From Streptomyces collinus Tu 365 (GTDB lineage: Bacteria > Actinomycetota > Actinomycetes > Streptomycetales > Streptomycetaceae): DNA of 64,000 nt. Both the position numbers and the translations under genes were made by a program. Below are positions 1 through 8,227 of this stretch, in pieces. The DNA lies in assembly GCF_000444875.1 (NCBI RefSeq), contig NC_021985.1, positions 3,295,535 through 3,359,534 of the forward strand. The letters are read 5' to 3'. The notes below the pieces were generated by a model. It saw only the letters and a list, made by a program, of their open reading frames with translations, searched no databases and had not been told where the DNA came from. Numbering within the stretch: position 1 is the first letter of the stretch; every line of letters starts with the position of its first letter.

Positions 1-50
1 GGCGCCTTCTAAGCGCTTGGCCGCAGGTTCGAGTCCTGCCGGGGGCGCCA
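1..50 (+). tRNA. tRNA-Arg(TCT), 3' portion, cut by window edge
   Basis: The first 50 bases fold as the 3' half of a tRNA. An anticodon stem GGCGC/GCGCT encloses the seven-base loop CTTCTAA, giving anticodon TCT (arginine). It is followed by a T-arm (GCAGG, loop TTCGAGT, CCTGC), a seven-base acceptor strand and an encoded CCA end. The acceptor 5' strand and D-arm lie outside the window. A terminator follows immediately, and a decayed integrase lies about 170 bases downstream, which suggests this tRNA once served as an attachment site. Confidence 0.9.
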
Positions 51-56
51 CCCCTC

Positions 57-81
57 GCCCTCCCGTTCGGGAGGGCTTTTT
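57..81 (+). terminator. Intrinsic terminator of the tRNA-Arg gene
   Basis: GCCCTCCC pairs perfectly with GGGAGGGC across the four-base loop GTTC and is followed by TTTTT. This is a textbook Rho-independent terminator directly behind the tRNA. Confidence 0.9.
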
Positions 82-223
82 GCTGGTCAGGGCGGGTGCC
101 GCCGCACGCAGAAGAACGCCGGACCGCCCCCGGTGATCGCGGGGAGGGTCCGGCGCTGTCCGGCTGTCACCGGGTTCCTGCGGGTGGCTGCGGTGAATAC
201 GCGGAGAAGTGCTCAGGCGGCCG

Positions 224-361
224 TCAGCCGGCCTCAGGCACCTCGGGAAGGTCCCCACGCGCCAGAATCCGCTGCTTCACGTCCTGGAGGTGCCCAGCGG
301 CGCACCGAGCGTAAATGGACACGCGGCACGGGGCGCTGTGGCCGGCCGGTCCGTCATCTGC
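224..361 (-). pseudogene. C-terminal relic of a tyrosine site-specific integrase
   Basis: One minus-strand frame reads about 45 codons to a TGA at 224-226 and contains AGHS followed about ten residues later by IYARC, then VKQRI. Actinomycete tyrosine integrases of ICEs and prophages typically end with an AGHS...L.VYAKC..G....RRI pattern, where the Tyr is the catalytic nucleophile. No start codon or upstream recombinase core is recognisable, so this is a fragment. Its position beside a tRNA 3' end fits an integrated element that has since decayed. The spacing between AGHS and Tyr matches family expectation; the identification is by motif only. Confidence 0.55.
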
Positions 362-886
362 GCCGACGGCAGCGGTCGCGTGCGGGCGCCGGGGTGACGT
401 CGCGGATTACGGGTGAAACTCGCTTTTCGAGCGGCGTGACGTGTGGATACGCTGCGCGGGCCCAGGGTGCTCGCAAGCTCGGGGACGTGGGACCGGTGGT
501 CGTGCCGGCGAGCCTCTGCTTCGTGCGAGTCCGCGACAGTGGAGCGACCGCCGGTCCCCTCATGCGGTGCGGGCAGCTCAGCGAGCCGTGGACCTTGGGG
601 GACGCGCGCCCGAACATGGCCCGCGGGAGCAGAGATTGCGAAGTCACCGTCATCGCTTTCGGGGCCGGGGAGGTGATGGAGCCGCTCCCCCGGCCCGACG
701 AGCGTCGTGCATGGCACCAGTGCTTCGAACCCATCCCGGGCATGGACGCGTGGCCATCGGCTTCTGGAGGCTCAACTGGACCAGGCTGACCTACTTGGAA
801 CAGATGCCCTGGCCCCATCCGCAGTCGGTGCAGGTCCTGCTCCGGGATCGGGGTCGGCCCGTCGGCTGACGACCCCGTGTGCTCCG
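362..886. other. Gene-free stretch beside the integrase relic
   Basis: About 520 bases carry open frames on both strands but none gives a recognisable protein, and none has a convincing ribosome binding site. It may be decayed mobile-element DNA belonging with the integrase fragment, but nothing in it identifies a second gene. Confidence 0.4.
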
Positions 887-894
887 TCAGCCGA
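862..894 (-). terminator. Hairpin overlapping the GNAT stop codon
   Basis: TCGGCTGACG pairs perfectly with CGTCAGCCGA over a 13-base loop. The right arm contains the stop codon of the minus-strand acetyltransferase. There is no T-run, so it is a plausible but unproven terminator. Confidence 0.45.
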
Positions 895-1567
895 TGCCCA
901 GGACGGGCAGGCACTCCTCGACTCCGGTCAGGGCGATGTCGGGTCGGCGGGTTCGTTCCCACGTCTGCCTCGTGAGGCGCCACTGCTGGATCCTCGCGGG
1001 CTCGCCTCGGCGGGTGTCCCAGTCCGTGCCGTTCGGTTCGTAGTCCAGGGCCTGGGAGATGCGGTTGGACGCCTTGTTGTCCATGAAGGCGTCGCTGCCC
1101 GCCTCACGTGCCCCCAGGCCCGCGAAGGCCAGGTGCAGGATCGCCGCCCGCATCTCCTTGCCGAGCCCCTGTCCTCGGCTGCCGGGGGCGAGCCACGAGA
1201 AGCTGGACACCGTGCCGAACCGGGTGAAGTTCGTGCCGATGAGGTCCTGCATGCCGACCGGCTCGCCGTCGACCAGCACGGCGAAGTACAGCCGCCACGC
1301 GTCCGGGCTCACTCGGGCGCGGCCGGCCCAGATGCCGCGCAGCCACCGCCACTCGCGTTCGGGGTTGTCGGCGTAGAAGGAGATCGGGTCGTCGAACGGC
1401 CACGGCTCGGCGTCGGCGACCCCGGCGCGTACGAGCGGCACGAGACGTTCCAGCAGATCGTCGGACGCGCCGGCCAACGTCAGGCGCGGCGTGCGCACTT
1501 CGACGTTCAGCGGGGGGTAGGTGTGGGCCACGTCCGGACGGTAGCCAGCCGGGCCGACCCGCCGCAT
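887..1567 (-). CDS. GNAT family N-acetyltransferase
   Basis: Product of 226 residues with a RimJ/RimL-like GNAT fold. The core segment WLAPGSRGQGLGKEMRAAIL is the acetyl-CoA binding R/Q-G-x-G-x loop, followed by a helix and the strand-turn near NKASNRIS typical of the fourth motif. The substrate cannot be told; proteins or small amines are usual for the family. The ATG at 1567 has a GGGGA-like site in front. A GTG at 1531 would give a start that looks more like the expected N-terminus (AHTYPPLNV), so the first 12 residues are uncertain. It stands alone, downstream of the exporter on the same strand. Confidence 0.8.
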   Translation of the reverse strand: MRRVGPAGYRPDVAHTYPPLNVEVRTPRLTLAGASDDLLERLVPLVRAGVADAEPWPFDDPISFYADNPEREWRWLRGIWAGRARVSPDAWRLYFAVLVDGEPVGMQDLIGTNFTRFGTVSSFSWLAPGSRGQGLGKEMRAAILHLAFAGLGAREAGSDAFMDNKASNRISQALDYEPNGTDWDTRRGEPARIQQWRLTRQTWERTRRPDIALTGVEECLPVLGIG

Positions 1568-1708
1568 CCGGATTTCCCCGGGTTCCCCCCGAGCGGCTTC
1601 GGGATGGCCAAGCGCTCGGCCACAGGTCCCAGTTCGCGGGCCCGCTTGGGCGCCGGGCGTCCACCGGCAGCAGGCCGTACGTCCCCGAAGAACGTCTCGC
1701 GGGCCGCT

Positions 1709-3130
1709 TCAAGCCCCCGGCCGCTCCCGCGCCGCCCTCCGCGGGGTGTGCGTCGGGTCGGTCTGCCGGGGGAGGCGGGTCGCCGCCGCCAGGCCGGCCA
1801 GGCCGATCACGGCCAGGGACAGCATCGCCGCCGCGTAGGCGCCCCTGGTCAGGCCGGAGACCAGGATCGTGCCGGCGATGGCCGTGCCGAAGGACGAGCC
1901 CAGGTTCGACACGCTCCGGGACAGGCCGGAGATCTCGCCCTGGCGTTCCTCCGGGAAGCTGGACTGCACCACGTTGACCGACGGGGTCAGCATGACGCCG
2001 AGGCCGAGGCCGATCAGCAGGAGGCCGGGGACGAACGCCCAGGCGGTCGTGTAGGCGGCCGCCAGGACGACCAGGACGACGACGCCGAGGATGCAGACGA
2101 CGAAGCCGGTCATCACGAGCGTGCGCTGGGAGCGCCGTTCGGCCAGGCGCTCGGCGGACAGGGAGGTCAGCAGCAGGCCCAGGGTGGCCGCCGTGAAGAT
2201 GATCCCGGTCTGGATGGCGTCGTAGTGGCGCACGACCTGGAGGTAGGCCGCGACCGTGAAGGACACGCCCATCAGCATGAGCCACTGGACGTTCTGGGTG
2301 ACCAGTCCCAGGTTGGACGTGCGGTTGCGGAACAGGCTCAGCGACAGCAGCGGTTCCCTGCCCGACGCCTCCCGGGCCCGCACGTAACGGAAGAACCACC
2401 ACAGCACGCCCGCTCCGAGGACCAGCAGGGCGATCATGAGCCAGATGTCGTTGTCCGCGGCGAGGATGCCCATGACCACGAGGACCAGACCGGCGGACGA
2501 CAGGATCGCGCCCAGGGTGTCGAAGGTACGGGTCGGGTCGGGCGGCAGCGGATCGTCCATGTGGCGGCTGAGCAGCACGATCACCGCGATGATCAGGGCC
2601 TGGAACACGAAGGCCGCGCGCCAGCTGACGGCTGTGGTGATCAGGCCGCCGATCAGTGGTCCGGCGGCGGCGCCGATGCCGCCCAGCGCCATGATCGTGC
2701 CGAAGGCGCGGGCCCGGGAGGTGAGGTCCGGGTAGAGCAGTGTCGCGAGGATGTAGACGGGCGGGATGAGCAGGGCGGTGCCGACGCCCTCCAGGATCGA
2801 GTTGCCGAGGATCAGCACCCCGAGCCCCGGCGCGGCCGCGCTCAGCAGGGCCCCGATCGCGTAGACGACGAGGCCGGTGAGGAAGCACCGTTTGCGTCCG
2901 TAGCGGTCGGTCAGCTTGCCGCCGGGGATCATCAGCGCGGCCATCACCAGCAGGAAGACGGTGATCGCCACCTGCACCCCCTGGACGGTGGTGTCCAGGT
3001 CGGTGCTGATGTCGTTTATCATCACGTTCATGTTGGAGCCGGCGAAGCTGCAGATGAACTGGGCCAGGGCCAGCGCGGCCAGCACCTTGCGCTGCCCCGC
3101 CGCGCGCTCGCGCTCGACTGTCTCGGTCAC
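1709..3130 (-). CDS. MFS drug exporter, DHA2 type (14 TM)
   Basis: About 473 residues with some 14 hydrophobic segments, the hallmark of the DHA2 (EmrB/QacA) proton-driven exporters. The motif A loop GGKLTDRYGRKR lies between TM2 and TM3, and the antiporter motif C region is seen as GGIGAAAGPLIGG in TM5. A hydrophilic tail rich in Arg ends the protein. Start chosen as GTG at 3130 with GGATGG seven bases upstream; a GTG at 3151 is possible but lacks a site at the right distance. No regulator sits beside it. The expected role is efflux of toxic organic compounds; the substrate is unknown. Confidence 0.85.
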   Translation of the reverse strand: MTETVERERAAGQRKVLAALALAQFICSFAGSNMNVMINDISTDLDTTVQGVQVAITVFLLVMAALMIPGGKLTDRYGRKRCFLTGLVVYAIGALLSAAAPGLGVLILGNSILEGVGTALLIPPVYILATLLYPDLTSRARAFGTIMALGGIGAAAGPLIGGLITTAVSWRAAFVFQALIIAVIVLLSRHMDDPLPPDPTRTFDTLGAILSSAGLVLVVMGILAADNDIWLMIALLVLGAGVLWWFFRYVRAREASGREPLLSLSLFRNRTSNLGLVTQNVQWLMLMGVSFTVAAYLQVVRHYDAIQTGIIFTAATLGLLLTSLSAERLAERRSQRTLVMTGFVVCILGVVVLVVLAAAYTTAWAFVPGLLLIGLGLGVMLTPSVNVVQSSFPEERQGEISGLSRSVSNLGSSFGTAIAGTILVSGLTRGAYAAAMLSLAVIGLAGLAAATRLPRQTDPTHTPRRAARERPGA

Positions 3131-3163
3131 GAGCCAACCATCCGGCAGCACGGCGGGCGGTGC

Positions 3164-3182
3164 CTCACCCCTCGGGGGTGAG
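3164..3182 (-). terminator. Hairpin between the small membrane protein and the exporter
   Basis: CTCACCCC and GGGGTGAG pair perfectly over a TCG loop in the gap between two minus-strand genes. No T-run follows. Confidence 0.4.
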
Positions 3183-3217
3183 ATGGGCGCGTCCCGGAAC
3201 AGGCGTACGCCTCGGGA

Positions 3218-3613
3218 TCAGCGCTGTTCGACCGGTCGTACGGCGGTGGTCACGGCGGAGACGACGACGGTGCCGACGAAGGTCCCCATCATGACCAGCC
3301 CCACGCCGATGACGAACAGGCCGCTGGAGTCGTCCGACCAGTCGACGTAGGCGGCGGCGGTCAGGCCGGCCGTGGTGCCGAGTACCGCGCCCGCGACGTA
3401 GTCCCGGTAGGCCGCCCAGCCGACCGCCGCGAGCAGGGTCAGCACCAGGCCGATCACCTGCCACGCCTGGTACGGGCCGGTCGTCGAACCGTCGGGGTGC
3501 ACGTCGCGGTGCTGGTCCCAGCCGAGCCAGGCCGCCCAGAGGGCCGGGGCGAGCGCGGCCAGGGCGAGGATCGACACCAGCTGGGCAATGGGTTTGCGCA
3601 GTCCTGTTCGCAT
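3218..3613 (-). CDS. Small integral membrane protein of unknown function
   Basis: 131 residues with about four hydrophobic stretches (around 12-32, 52-68, 76-90 and 98-120), a charged loop after the first segment (DQHRDVHPDG) and a short cytoplasmic-looking tail ending VRPVEQR. I recognise no family. GGAGG precedes the ATG by only one base, closer than normal, so the true start may differ. Same strand as the exporter; a hairpin lies between the two. Confidence 0.6.
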   Translation of the reverse strand: MRTGLRKPIAQLVSILALAALAPALWAAWLGWDQHRDVHPDGSTTGPYQAWQVIGLVLTLLAAVGWAAYRDYVAGAVLGTTAGLTAAAYVDWSDDSSGLFVIGVGLVMMGTFVGTVVVSAVTTAVRPVEQR

Positions 3614-3713
3614 GCCTCCAGCGTCGCGGCCCCGGCGGTCACCGCCCAGAGCGTTCGTACTCAGTCCCGTCCGAGTACGAACGCCTGGGCACCGGGTCGC
3701 CGCCGGGTGACGG

Positions 3714-5729
3714 TCAGGCGGCCAGTTCCGTCTCCGCCTCCAGGCGCTCCGCCTCGCTCTTCGCGGCCAGGGCGTTGGCCGCCGCGTTGAAGCGCTCCAT
3801 GGACGAGGGGTGGTCCGGGCCGAGGACGTACTCCTTGAGGGTGCGGCGGGCCGGGGCCATCGGGTCGGTGTGCGGGGCGCGGACCGAGTCGAGGATCCCG
3901 GTCAGGCGGGTGCAGTCGCGGTCGAGGAGGTAGGCGCCGCCCGCGGTGGTGTAGGCGGCGCGGAACTCCTCGTCGGGCAGGTCGTGGGCGTTGGTGAGGA
4001 CGTAGGGCTTCAGGCCGGCCACGAAGTCGGCGACGACCGAGGAGACGTCGCTGATCAGGATGTCGGCCTGGTTGAAGCAGTCGTAGAGGGTGGGCAGGCT
4101 CTTGAGGATCACGTTGTGCCGGACCGGGCCCCTGGTCTCCCAGAAGATGCGGTGCCACTCGGCGCGCAGCTCCTGCCACTCGGCCGCCGCGGCGCGGTCG
4201 GGCAGCCGGGCCTCGCGCAGCTGCTCGGCGTCGTCGCCGCCGAGGCGGCCGGCCAGCTCGTCGAGCCGCTCCTGGATCTCCTTCAGCCGGGGCTTGGCCG
4301 CTGCGACGGCGGCCTCGGCCTCGGCGGCGCCGCGCTGCTCGTTGTCCGCGCGCAGCAGCTCGCGGATCGCCCGGTCGGCCTCGGCGGCCTCTGCCGAGCG
4401 CTTGCCGGTGAGCGGGTGCGGCTTGTAGATGACGCGGACGTTCTCCTGGAGGAGCTTCTCGATCAGGGGCACGCCCATCGGGATCAGCGACGTGTGGCAG
4501 TCGTCGTCGCTCCAGCCCTCCCAGGTCGGTGCGTACAGGACGACCGGGAGCGGTCCGGGGGTGTGCTCGGCGTGCAGGCGGATCGGGGCGAGCTGCGGGC
4601 GGCCCACCTCGACGATGGCGCTGTCGCTGATGGCGTGCCGGACGCGCTGGTAGCGGTCGCGGCCCGCGCGGCCGGCCACCCAGATCTCGTCGTACACCTT
4701 GCTGACCCGGTTGCTGCTGGCGAGCTTGTCGCTGTCGCCGTGGCCGATGAAGACGTGCTTGGCCTCGGCGACGCGCAGCATGTGCACGTTCTTGCCGGCG
4801 TTGCCCGGGTAGAGGACGACCCGGACGCCGGACAGCTCCAGCTCCGCCAGGTCGTCGGCCTTGGGGACGCAGACGACCGGGAGCCAGGTGCGGCTGAGGT
4901 GGCGGAAGGAGGCCCGCTCCCGCAGGATGATCACCGGCCGCATGTCGAGCTGCTCCAGCGTCTCGATCCACATGTTGACCTGGTACATGAAGTCACGGGA
5001 GACCGCGGCGAAGCTGAAGTAGAGCGCCACCTGGGGACGGTAGTCGGCGAGCCGGCGGTTGACCTCGGCGAAGACCTCGTCCCGGACGGGCATCCGGCGG
5101 ACCCTGCGGTACTGGAGCAGCAGCGCGAGGACGCCGAGCACCGGGACCGCGACGGTGACCGCGAAGCCGGTGTACGCCAGGCTCCAGCCGCCGGTGGCCA
5201 GCGCGGCGAGCAGGCCGGCGTGGGCCGGCAGGTCCAGGTGGAGCAGCTTGCGCAGGAAGCGCCGGTACAGGAAGGCGGGCGGCTGCTTGGGTATGGGCAG
5301 CTCGCTCATGTCCAGGTTGCGCACGCCCAGCGGCAGCACCCGGCGCCGGCGGACGGCGTGGTGCAGGGCCGTGTAGAGCATCATGGCCGCGAAGTGGACG
5401 CTGAACACGGCGAGCGCGGTGACGAGCACCGCCTCCGGCGCGTCCGCCCGGCTGGCCAGCGCGAGCAGCATCACGGTGCGGACCGCGAACCGCAGCGGGC
5501 GGGTGAGCTGGAGCGTCGCCAGTCTGCGCACGAATCCCGGGGCCCTGGAGTGCAGCACCTCGTCGGCGACGTACGTCACGGCCGACGCCGCGACGAAGCC
5601 CGACAGGGAGGGCAGCAGCGCGAAGACGGGCAGCGCGGCGAAGCCGCCGGCGAGCAGGAGCACGAGCAGCAGGTCGGTGACCCCGCGCACGCGCAGGGCA
5701 CCGCACAACCGACGGATCGTCATGGGCAT
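3714..5729 (-). CDS. CDP-glycerol glycerophosphotransferase family protein (TagB/TagF-like)
   Basis: About 671 residues. The N-terminal 250 residues hold several transmembrane helices; the rest is a Glyphos_transf domain. Family markers are GHGDSDK (around residue 330) and, near the end, QADILISDVSSVVADF, matching the SDYSSV-type CDP-glycerol binding motif of teichoic acid polymerases. Such enzymes move glycerol-phosphate or other polyol-phosphate from CDP donors onto a wall polymer. Between these motifs lies an Ala/Glu-rich stretch (around residues 450-530) that looks like a coiled-coil insertion. ATG at 5729 has GAGGA four bases upstream; ATG at 5723 is equally possible. Monocistronic and divergent from the dehydrogenase. 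Confidence 0.8.
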   Translation of the reverse strand: MPMTIRRLCGALRVRGVTDLLLVLLLAGGFAALPVFALLPSLSGFVAASAVTYVADEVLHSRAPGFVRRLATLQLTRPLRFAVRTVMLLALASRADAPEAVLVTALAVFSVHFAAMMLYTALHHAVRRRRVLPLGVRNLDMSELPIPKQPPAFLYRRFLRKLLHLDLPAHAGLLAALATGGWSLAYTGFAVTVAVPVLGVLALLLQYRRVRRMPVRDEVFAEVNRRLADYRPQVALYFSFAAVSRDFMYQVNMWIETLEQLDMRPVIILRERASFRHLSRTWLPVVCVPKADDLAELELSGVRVVLYPGNAGKNVHMLRVAEAKHVFIGHGDSDKLASSNRVSKVYDEIWVAGRAGRDRYQRVRHAISDSAIVEVGRPQLAPIRLHAEHTPGPLPVVLYAPTWEGWSDDDCHTSLIPMGVPLIEKLLQENVRVIYKPHPLTGKRSAEAAEADRAIRELLRADNEQRGAAEAEAAVAAAKPRLKEIQERLDELAGRLGGDDAEQLREARLPDRAAAAEWQELRAEWHRIFWETRGPVRHNVILKSLPTLYDCFNQADILISDVSSVVADFVAGLKPYVLTNAHDLPDEEFRAAYTTAGGAYLLDRDCTRLTGILDSVRAPHTDPMAPARRTLKEYVLGPDHPSSMERFNAAANALAAKSEAERLEAETELAA

Positions 5730-5972
5730 TTTTCCTCTTCCCGGATGGCGCGCGCGTGAGGGCAAACGCCGTTGTTCACCAGTTCGACGTAAGAAAAGGA
5801 CGAAGAGTTGTACAGCGTTCGGAAAGAAGACATCCATGTTCCGTTTCCCTGTGGTACACCCCGGGCCGGCCCCGTGACCTGCGGGTACAGTCGCCGGGGG
5901 AAGCGGGGGGCGGGTCAACTCGGCACCGCGGCAACGCGGAACAACGGGGACCAACGGGGAAGGGGAGACGAC

Positions 5973-6932
5973 GTGCGACTTCGCTGTGCGGTGCTGGACG
6001 ACTTCCAGGGGGCGGCCGCCGGTTCGGCCGACTGGTCGGTGATCGAGGACCGGGTGGAGGTCGTCGCGCTGCGCGAGCACCTGGACGGCGAGGACGCCCT
6101 CGCCGCGGCGCTCGCCGGCTTCGACATCGTCGTCACCCTGCGCGAGCGCGTCCCGTTCCCCGGCTCGCTGATCGCGCGTCTCCCCCGGCTGCGGCTGCTG
6201 GTCGCCTCCGGGATGCGCAACAGCGTCATCGACTACGCGGCGGCCGAGGCGCACGGGGTGACGGTGTGCGGTACGGCGAGTTCCTCCACGCCTCCGGTCG
6301 AGCTGACCTGGGCGCTGCTGCTGGGCCTCGCCCGCGGGATCGTCACGGAGAACGGCGCGCTGCGCTCGGGCGGCCCCTGGCAGTCCACCGTCGGCGCCGA
6401 CCTGCACGGCCGCCGGCTCGGGCTGCTCGGGCTCGGGAAGATCGGCGAGCGCGTGGCGCGGGTCGGACTCGCCTTCGGCATGCACGTGAGCGCGTGGAGC
6501 CGGAACCTGACGAAGGAGCGGACCGCGGAGGTGGGCGTGGAGCTCGCCGCCTCCACGGAGGACCTGCTGGCCACCAGCGACTTCGTCTCCGTCCACCTGG
6601 CCCTGTCGGAGCGCACCCGGGGACTGGTCGGCGCCGCCGAACTGGCCCTGATGAAGCCGGACGCCTATCTGGTGAACACCTCGCGCGCCGCGATCGTCGA
6701 CCAGGACGCCCTGCTGGCCGCGCTGCACGAGGGCCGGATCGCGGGGGCCGGCGTCGACGTGTTCGACGTCGAACCGCTGCCCCCTGGTCACCCGATGCGC
6801 ACGGCGCCCCGCCTGCTGGCCACACCCCACCTCGGCTACGTCTCACGGGCCAACTACGCGAAGTACTACGGCCAGGCGGTGGAGGACATCGCGGCCTACC
6901 TGGCGGGAGCTCCGGTACGACGGCTTCCGTGA
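5973..6932 (+). CDS. D-isomer specific 2-hydroxyacid dehydrogenase
   Basis: 319 residues. The NAD-binding Rossmann fingerprint GLLGLGKIGERVA lies in the middle, and the catalytic trio is visible as Arg in NTSR, Glu in DVFDVEPLP and His in TPHLGY. This is the arrangement of phosphoglycerate dehydrogenase-like oxidoreductases that interconvert 2-keto and D-2-hydroxy acids. There is no C-terminal ACT domain, so it is not a SerA-type enzyme and its substrate is unknown. GTG at 5973 follows GGGGAG at a good distance; the reading frame stays open upstream but has no supported start there. Divergent from the polyol-phosphate transferase. Confidence 0.85.
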   Translation: MRLRCAVLDDFQGAAAGSADWSVIEDRVEVVALREHLDGEDALAAALAGFDIVVTLRERVPFPGSLIARLPRLRLLVASGMRNSVIDYAAAEAHGVTVCGTASSSTPPVELTWALLLGLARGIVTENGALRSGGPWQSTVGADLHGRRLGLLGLGKIGERVARVGLAFGMHVSAWSRNLTKERTAEVGVELAASTEDLLATSDFVSVHLALSERTRGLVGAAELALMKPDAYLVNTSRAAIVDQDALLAALHEGRIAGAGVDVFDVEPLPPGHPMRTAPRLLATPHLGYVSRANYAKYYGQAVEDIAAYLAGAPVRRLP

Positions 6933-6960
6933 CGCCCGCTGTCGGGCCGGTCCGCGCCGA

Positions 6961-7053
6961 TCAGCCGGCTTCCGGACGGTCAGTCAGCCCCCCGGTCGGT
7001 CAGCCGGCTTCCGGACGGTCAGTCAGCCCCTCGGCAGGTCAGCCGGCTTCCGG
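6961..7053. repeat. 39-bp tandem repeat overlapping a gene's stop codon
   Basis: Copies begin at 6961, 7000 and 7039 (TCAGCCGGCTTCCGG...). The first two are full 39-base units differing at only a few positions. The third is partial and is the actual 3' end of the DUF2087 gene, coding RPEAG and its TGA. The array therefore looks like an outward duplication of the gene's stop-codon region. Confidence 0.9.
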
Positions 7054-7663
7054 CCTGCGGTAGACGCCCTCGCTCCGGTGCAGGTGGTGGAGGTCCACCA
7101 GGTAGCGCCGGAGCGTCACATGGTCGACGCCGTCGGAGTCCTCGCACCAGGCCCGCAGCCGCTCGTTCACCACGCGCTCCGGGTACTCGGCGCCCGGCTC
7201 GAAGGTCTGCTCGGCGATGTGGCGCAGCACCAGCTTCTTCCGGGTCCACTGGGCGGGCAGGCGCAGCAGCCGCCCGTCGCGGACGAAGGTGGCCAGGACG
7301 GCGGCCTCCGGCCCGCCGCCGGTCGGGGGCGCCGGCCGGCCCGCGCCGGAGCAGGCCGCGGAACAGGTCGTAGGAGACGGTCAGTCCGTCCGATGTGCCG
7401 TCCACGACCACGCCCTGCTCGCGCAGTCGCAGCAGCGCGAGGGCCGTGTCCTTCGCGGACAGCCCGGCCGCCTCGGCGACCCGCTCGGGACCGTCCGCGC
7501 CCAGCGCCACGGCGGCCAGGGCGCGCATCCGGCTCTCCTCCGCCAGCAGCCCGATCAGCTGCCTGGCCCGCTCGGCTGAATCGGTGTCCGTGCCGGTCTC
7601 CGTGCCGGTCTCCGTGTCCGTGTCGGTCTCGGTGTCCGTGCCGGTCTCGGTGTCGGGGGTCAT
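7039..7663 (-). pseudogene. ArsR-like HTH / DUF2087 regulator, frameshifted
   Basis: The N-terminal frame (from ATG 7663) gives a winged-HTH region, RARQLIGLLAEES...RVAEAAGLSAKDTALALLRLREQG, preceded by a low-complexity run of Thr/Glu/Asp/Gly. The C-terminal frame gives a DUF2087 domain: AAVLATFVRDGRLLRLPAQW, KKLVLRHIAEQTFEPGAEYPE, LRRYLVDLHHLHRSEGVYRR. Family members carry both parts in one protein, so a one-base shift within about 7335-7352, a GC-rich run just after FRGLLR, separates them. It could be a real mutation or a base-calling error. The ATG has no ribosome binding site; an internal ATG (MRALAAVALG) has GGAGG but would cut the HTH. Confidence 0.7.
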
Positions 7664-7861
7664 GACCGGAGGTTAGGCGGGCCGCCGGACCCGGCGCCTC
7701 CCATTAACACCGGTCACCGTCACCGCAGCGGCGGCGGCACCGCCCGTTGAAAGGGTGATCTCCTGCTGATCGGCGTGACTCGCCCGGCGCGACACCGTTG
7801 ACCGGGAAGGTGCGGTGACTGTCCGTCGCCGCACACCACCGAGCAACAAAAGGAGAACGTG

Positions 7862-8158
7862 ATGTCTCGCTTCGCGAAAGCGGCCGCCGTCGCTCTCGGT
7901 ACGGGTGCCGTGGTCATCAGCGGCGCCGGTCTGGCCCTGGCCGACGCGGGCGCCCAGGGTGCGTCCACCAACTCGCCCGGTGTGCTGTCCGGCAACGTGG
8001 TCCAGGTTCCCCTCAACGTGCCCGTGAACCTGTGCGGTGACACCGTCGACGTCATCGGCCTGCTGAACCCCGCCTTCGGCAACGGCTGCGCCAACACGCA
8101 CGCCGCCCCTGTCACCCAGGGCAACCCGGGCCCCGGCGACGACGGCTACGGCAGCTGA
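7862..8158 (+). CDS. Short chaplin
   Basis: 98 residues: Sec signal peptide (residues 1-27, ending ALA), then one chaplin domain (NSPGVLSGNVVQVPLNVPVN, DTVDVIGLLNPAFGNGC) with the conserved cysteine pair at 58 and 76, then a short Gly/Pro/Asp-rich tail that most short chaplins lack. Secreted chaplins self-assemble into amyloid fibrils that lower surface tension and coat aerial hyphae and spores. AAGGAG lies seven bases before the ATG; a GTG three bases upstream is too close. Monocistronic, closed by a 19-bp hairpin, convergent with the tyrosinase genes. Confidence 0.93.
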   Translation: MSRFAKAAAVALGTGAVVISGAGLALADAGAQGASTNSPGVLSGNVVQVPLNVPVNLCGDTVDVIGLLNPAFGNGCANTHAAPVTQGNPGPGDDGYGS

Positions 8159-8170
8159 TCGCGTCCCACG

Positions 8171-8217
8171 GACACGGCGGAGCCCCGGCACCTCGAGCGC
8201 CGGGGCTCCGCCGTGTC
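8171..8217. terminator. Bidirectional terminator between chaplin and tyrosinase
   Basis: A perfect 19-base inverted repeat (starting GACACGGCGGAG) encloses a nine-base loop between the convergent genes. It can serve both directions although neither side has a T-run. Confidence 0.75.
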
Positions 8218-8227
8218 CCGGCACGGT

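Noticed and set aside
133..869. Plus-strand frames downstream of the tRNA
   Set aside because: No ribosome binding sites, no recognisable domain, and overlap with the minus-strand integrase motif.
707..3181. 824-codon plus-strand frame
   Set aside because: It is antisense to the GNAT and MFS genes, composed of Gly/Arg/Asp-rich text with no domain; a high-GC shadow.
5730..6830. N-terminal extension of the polyol-phosphate transferase
   Set aside because: It runs antisense through the dehydrogenase gene; the ATG at 5729 has a good ribosome binding site.
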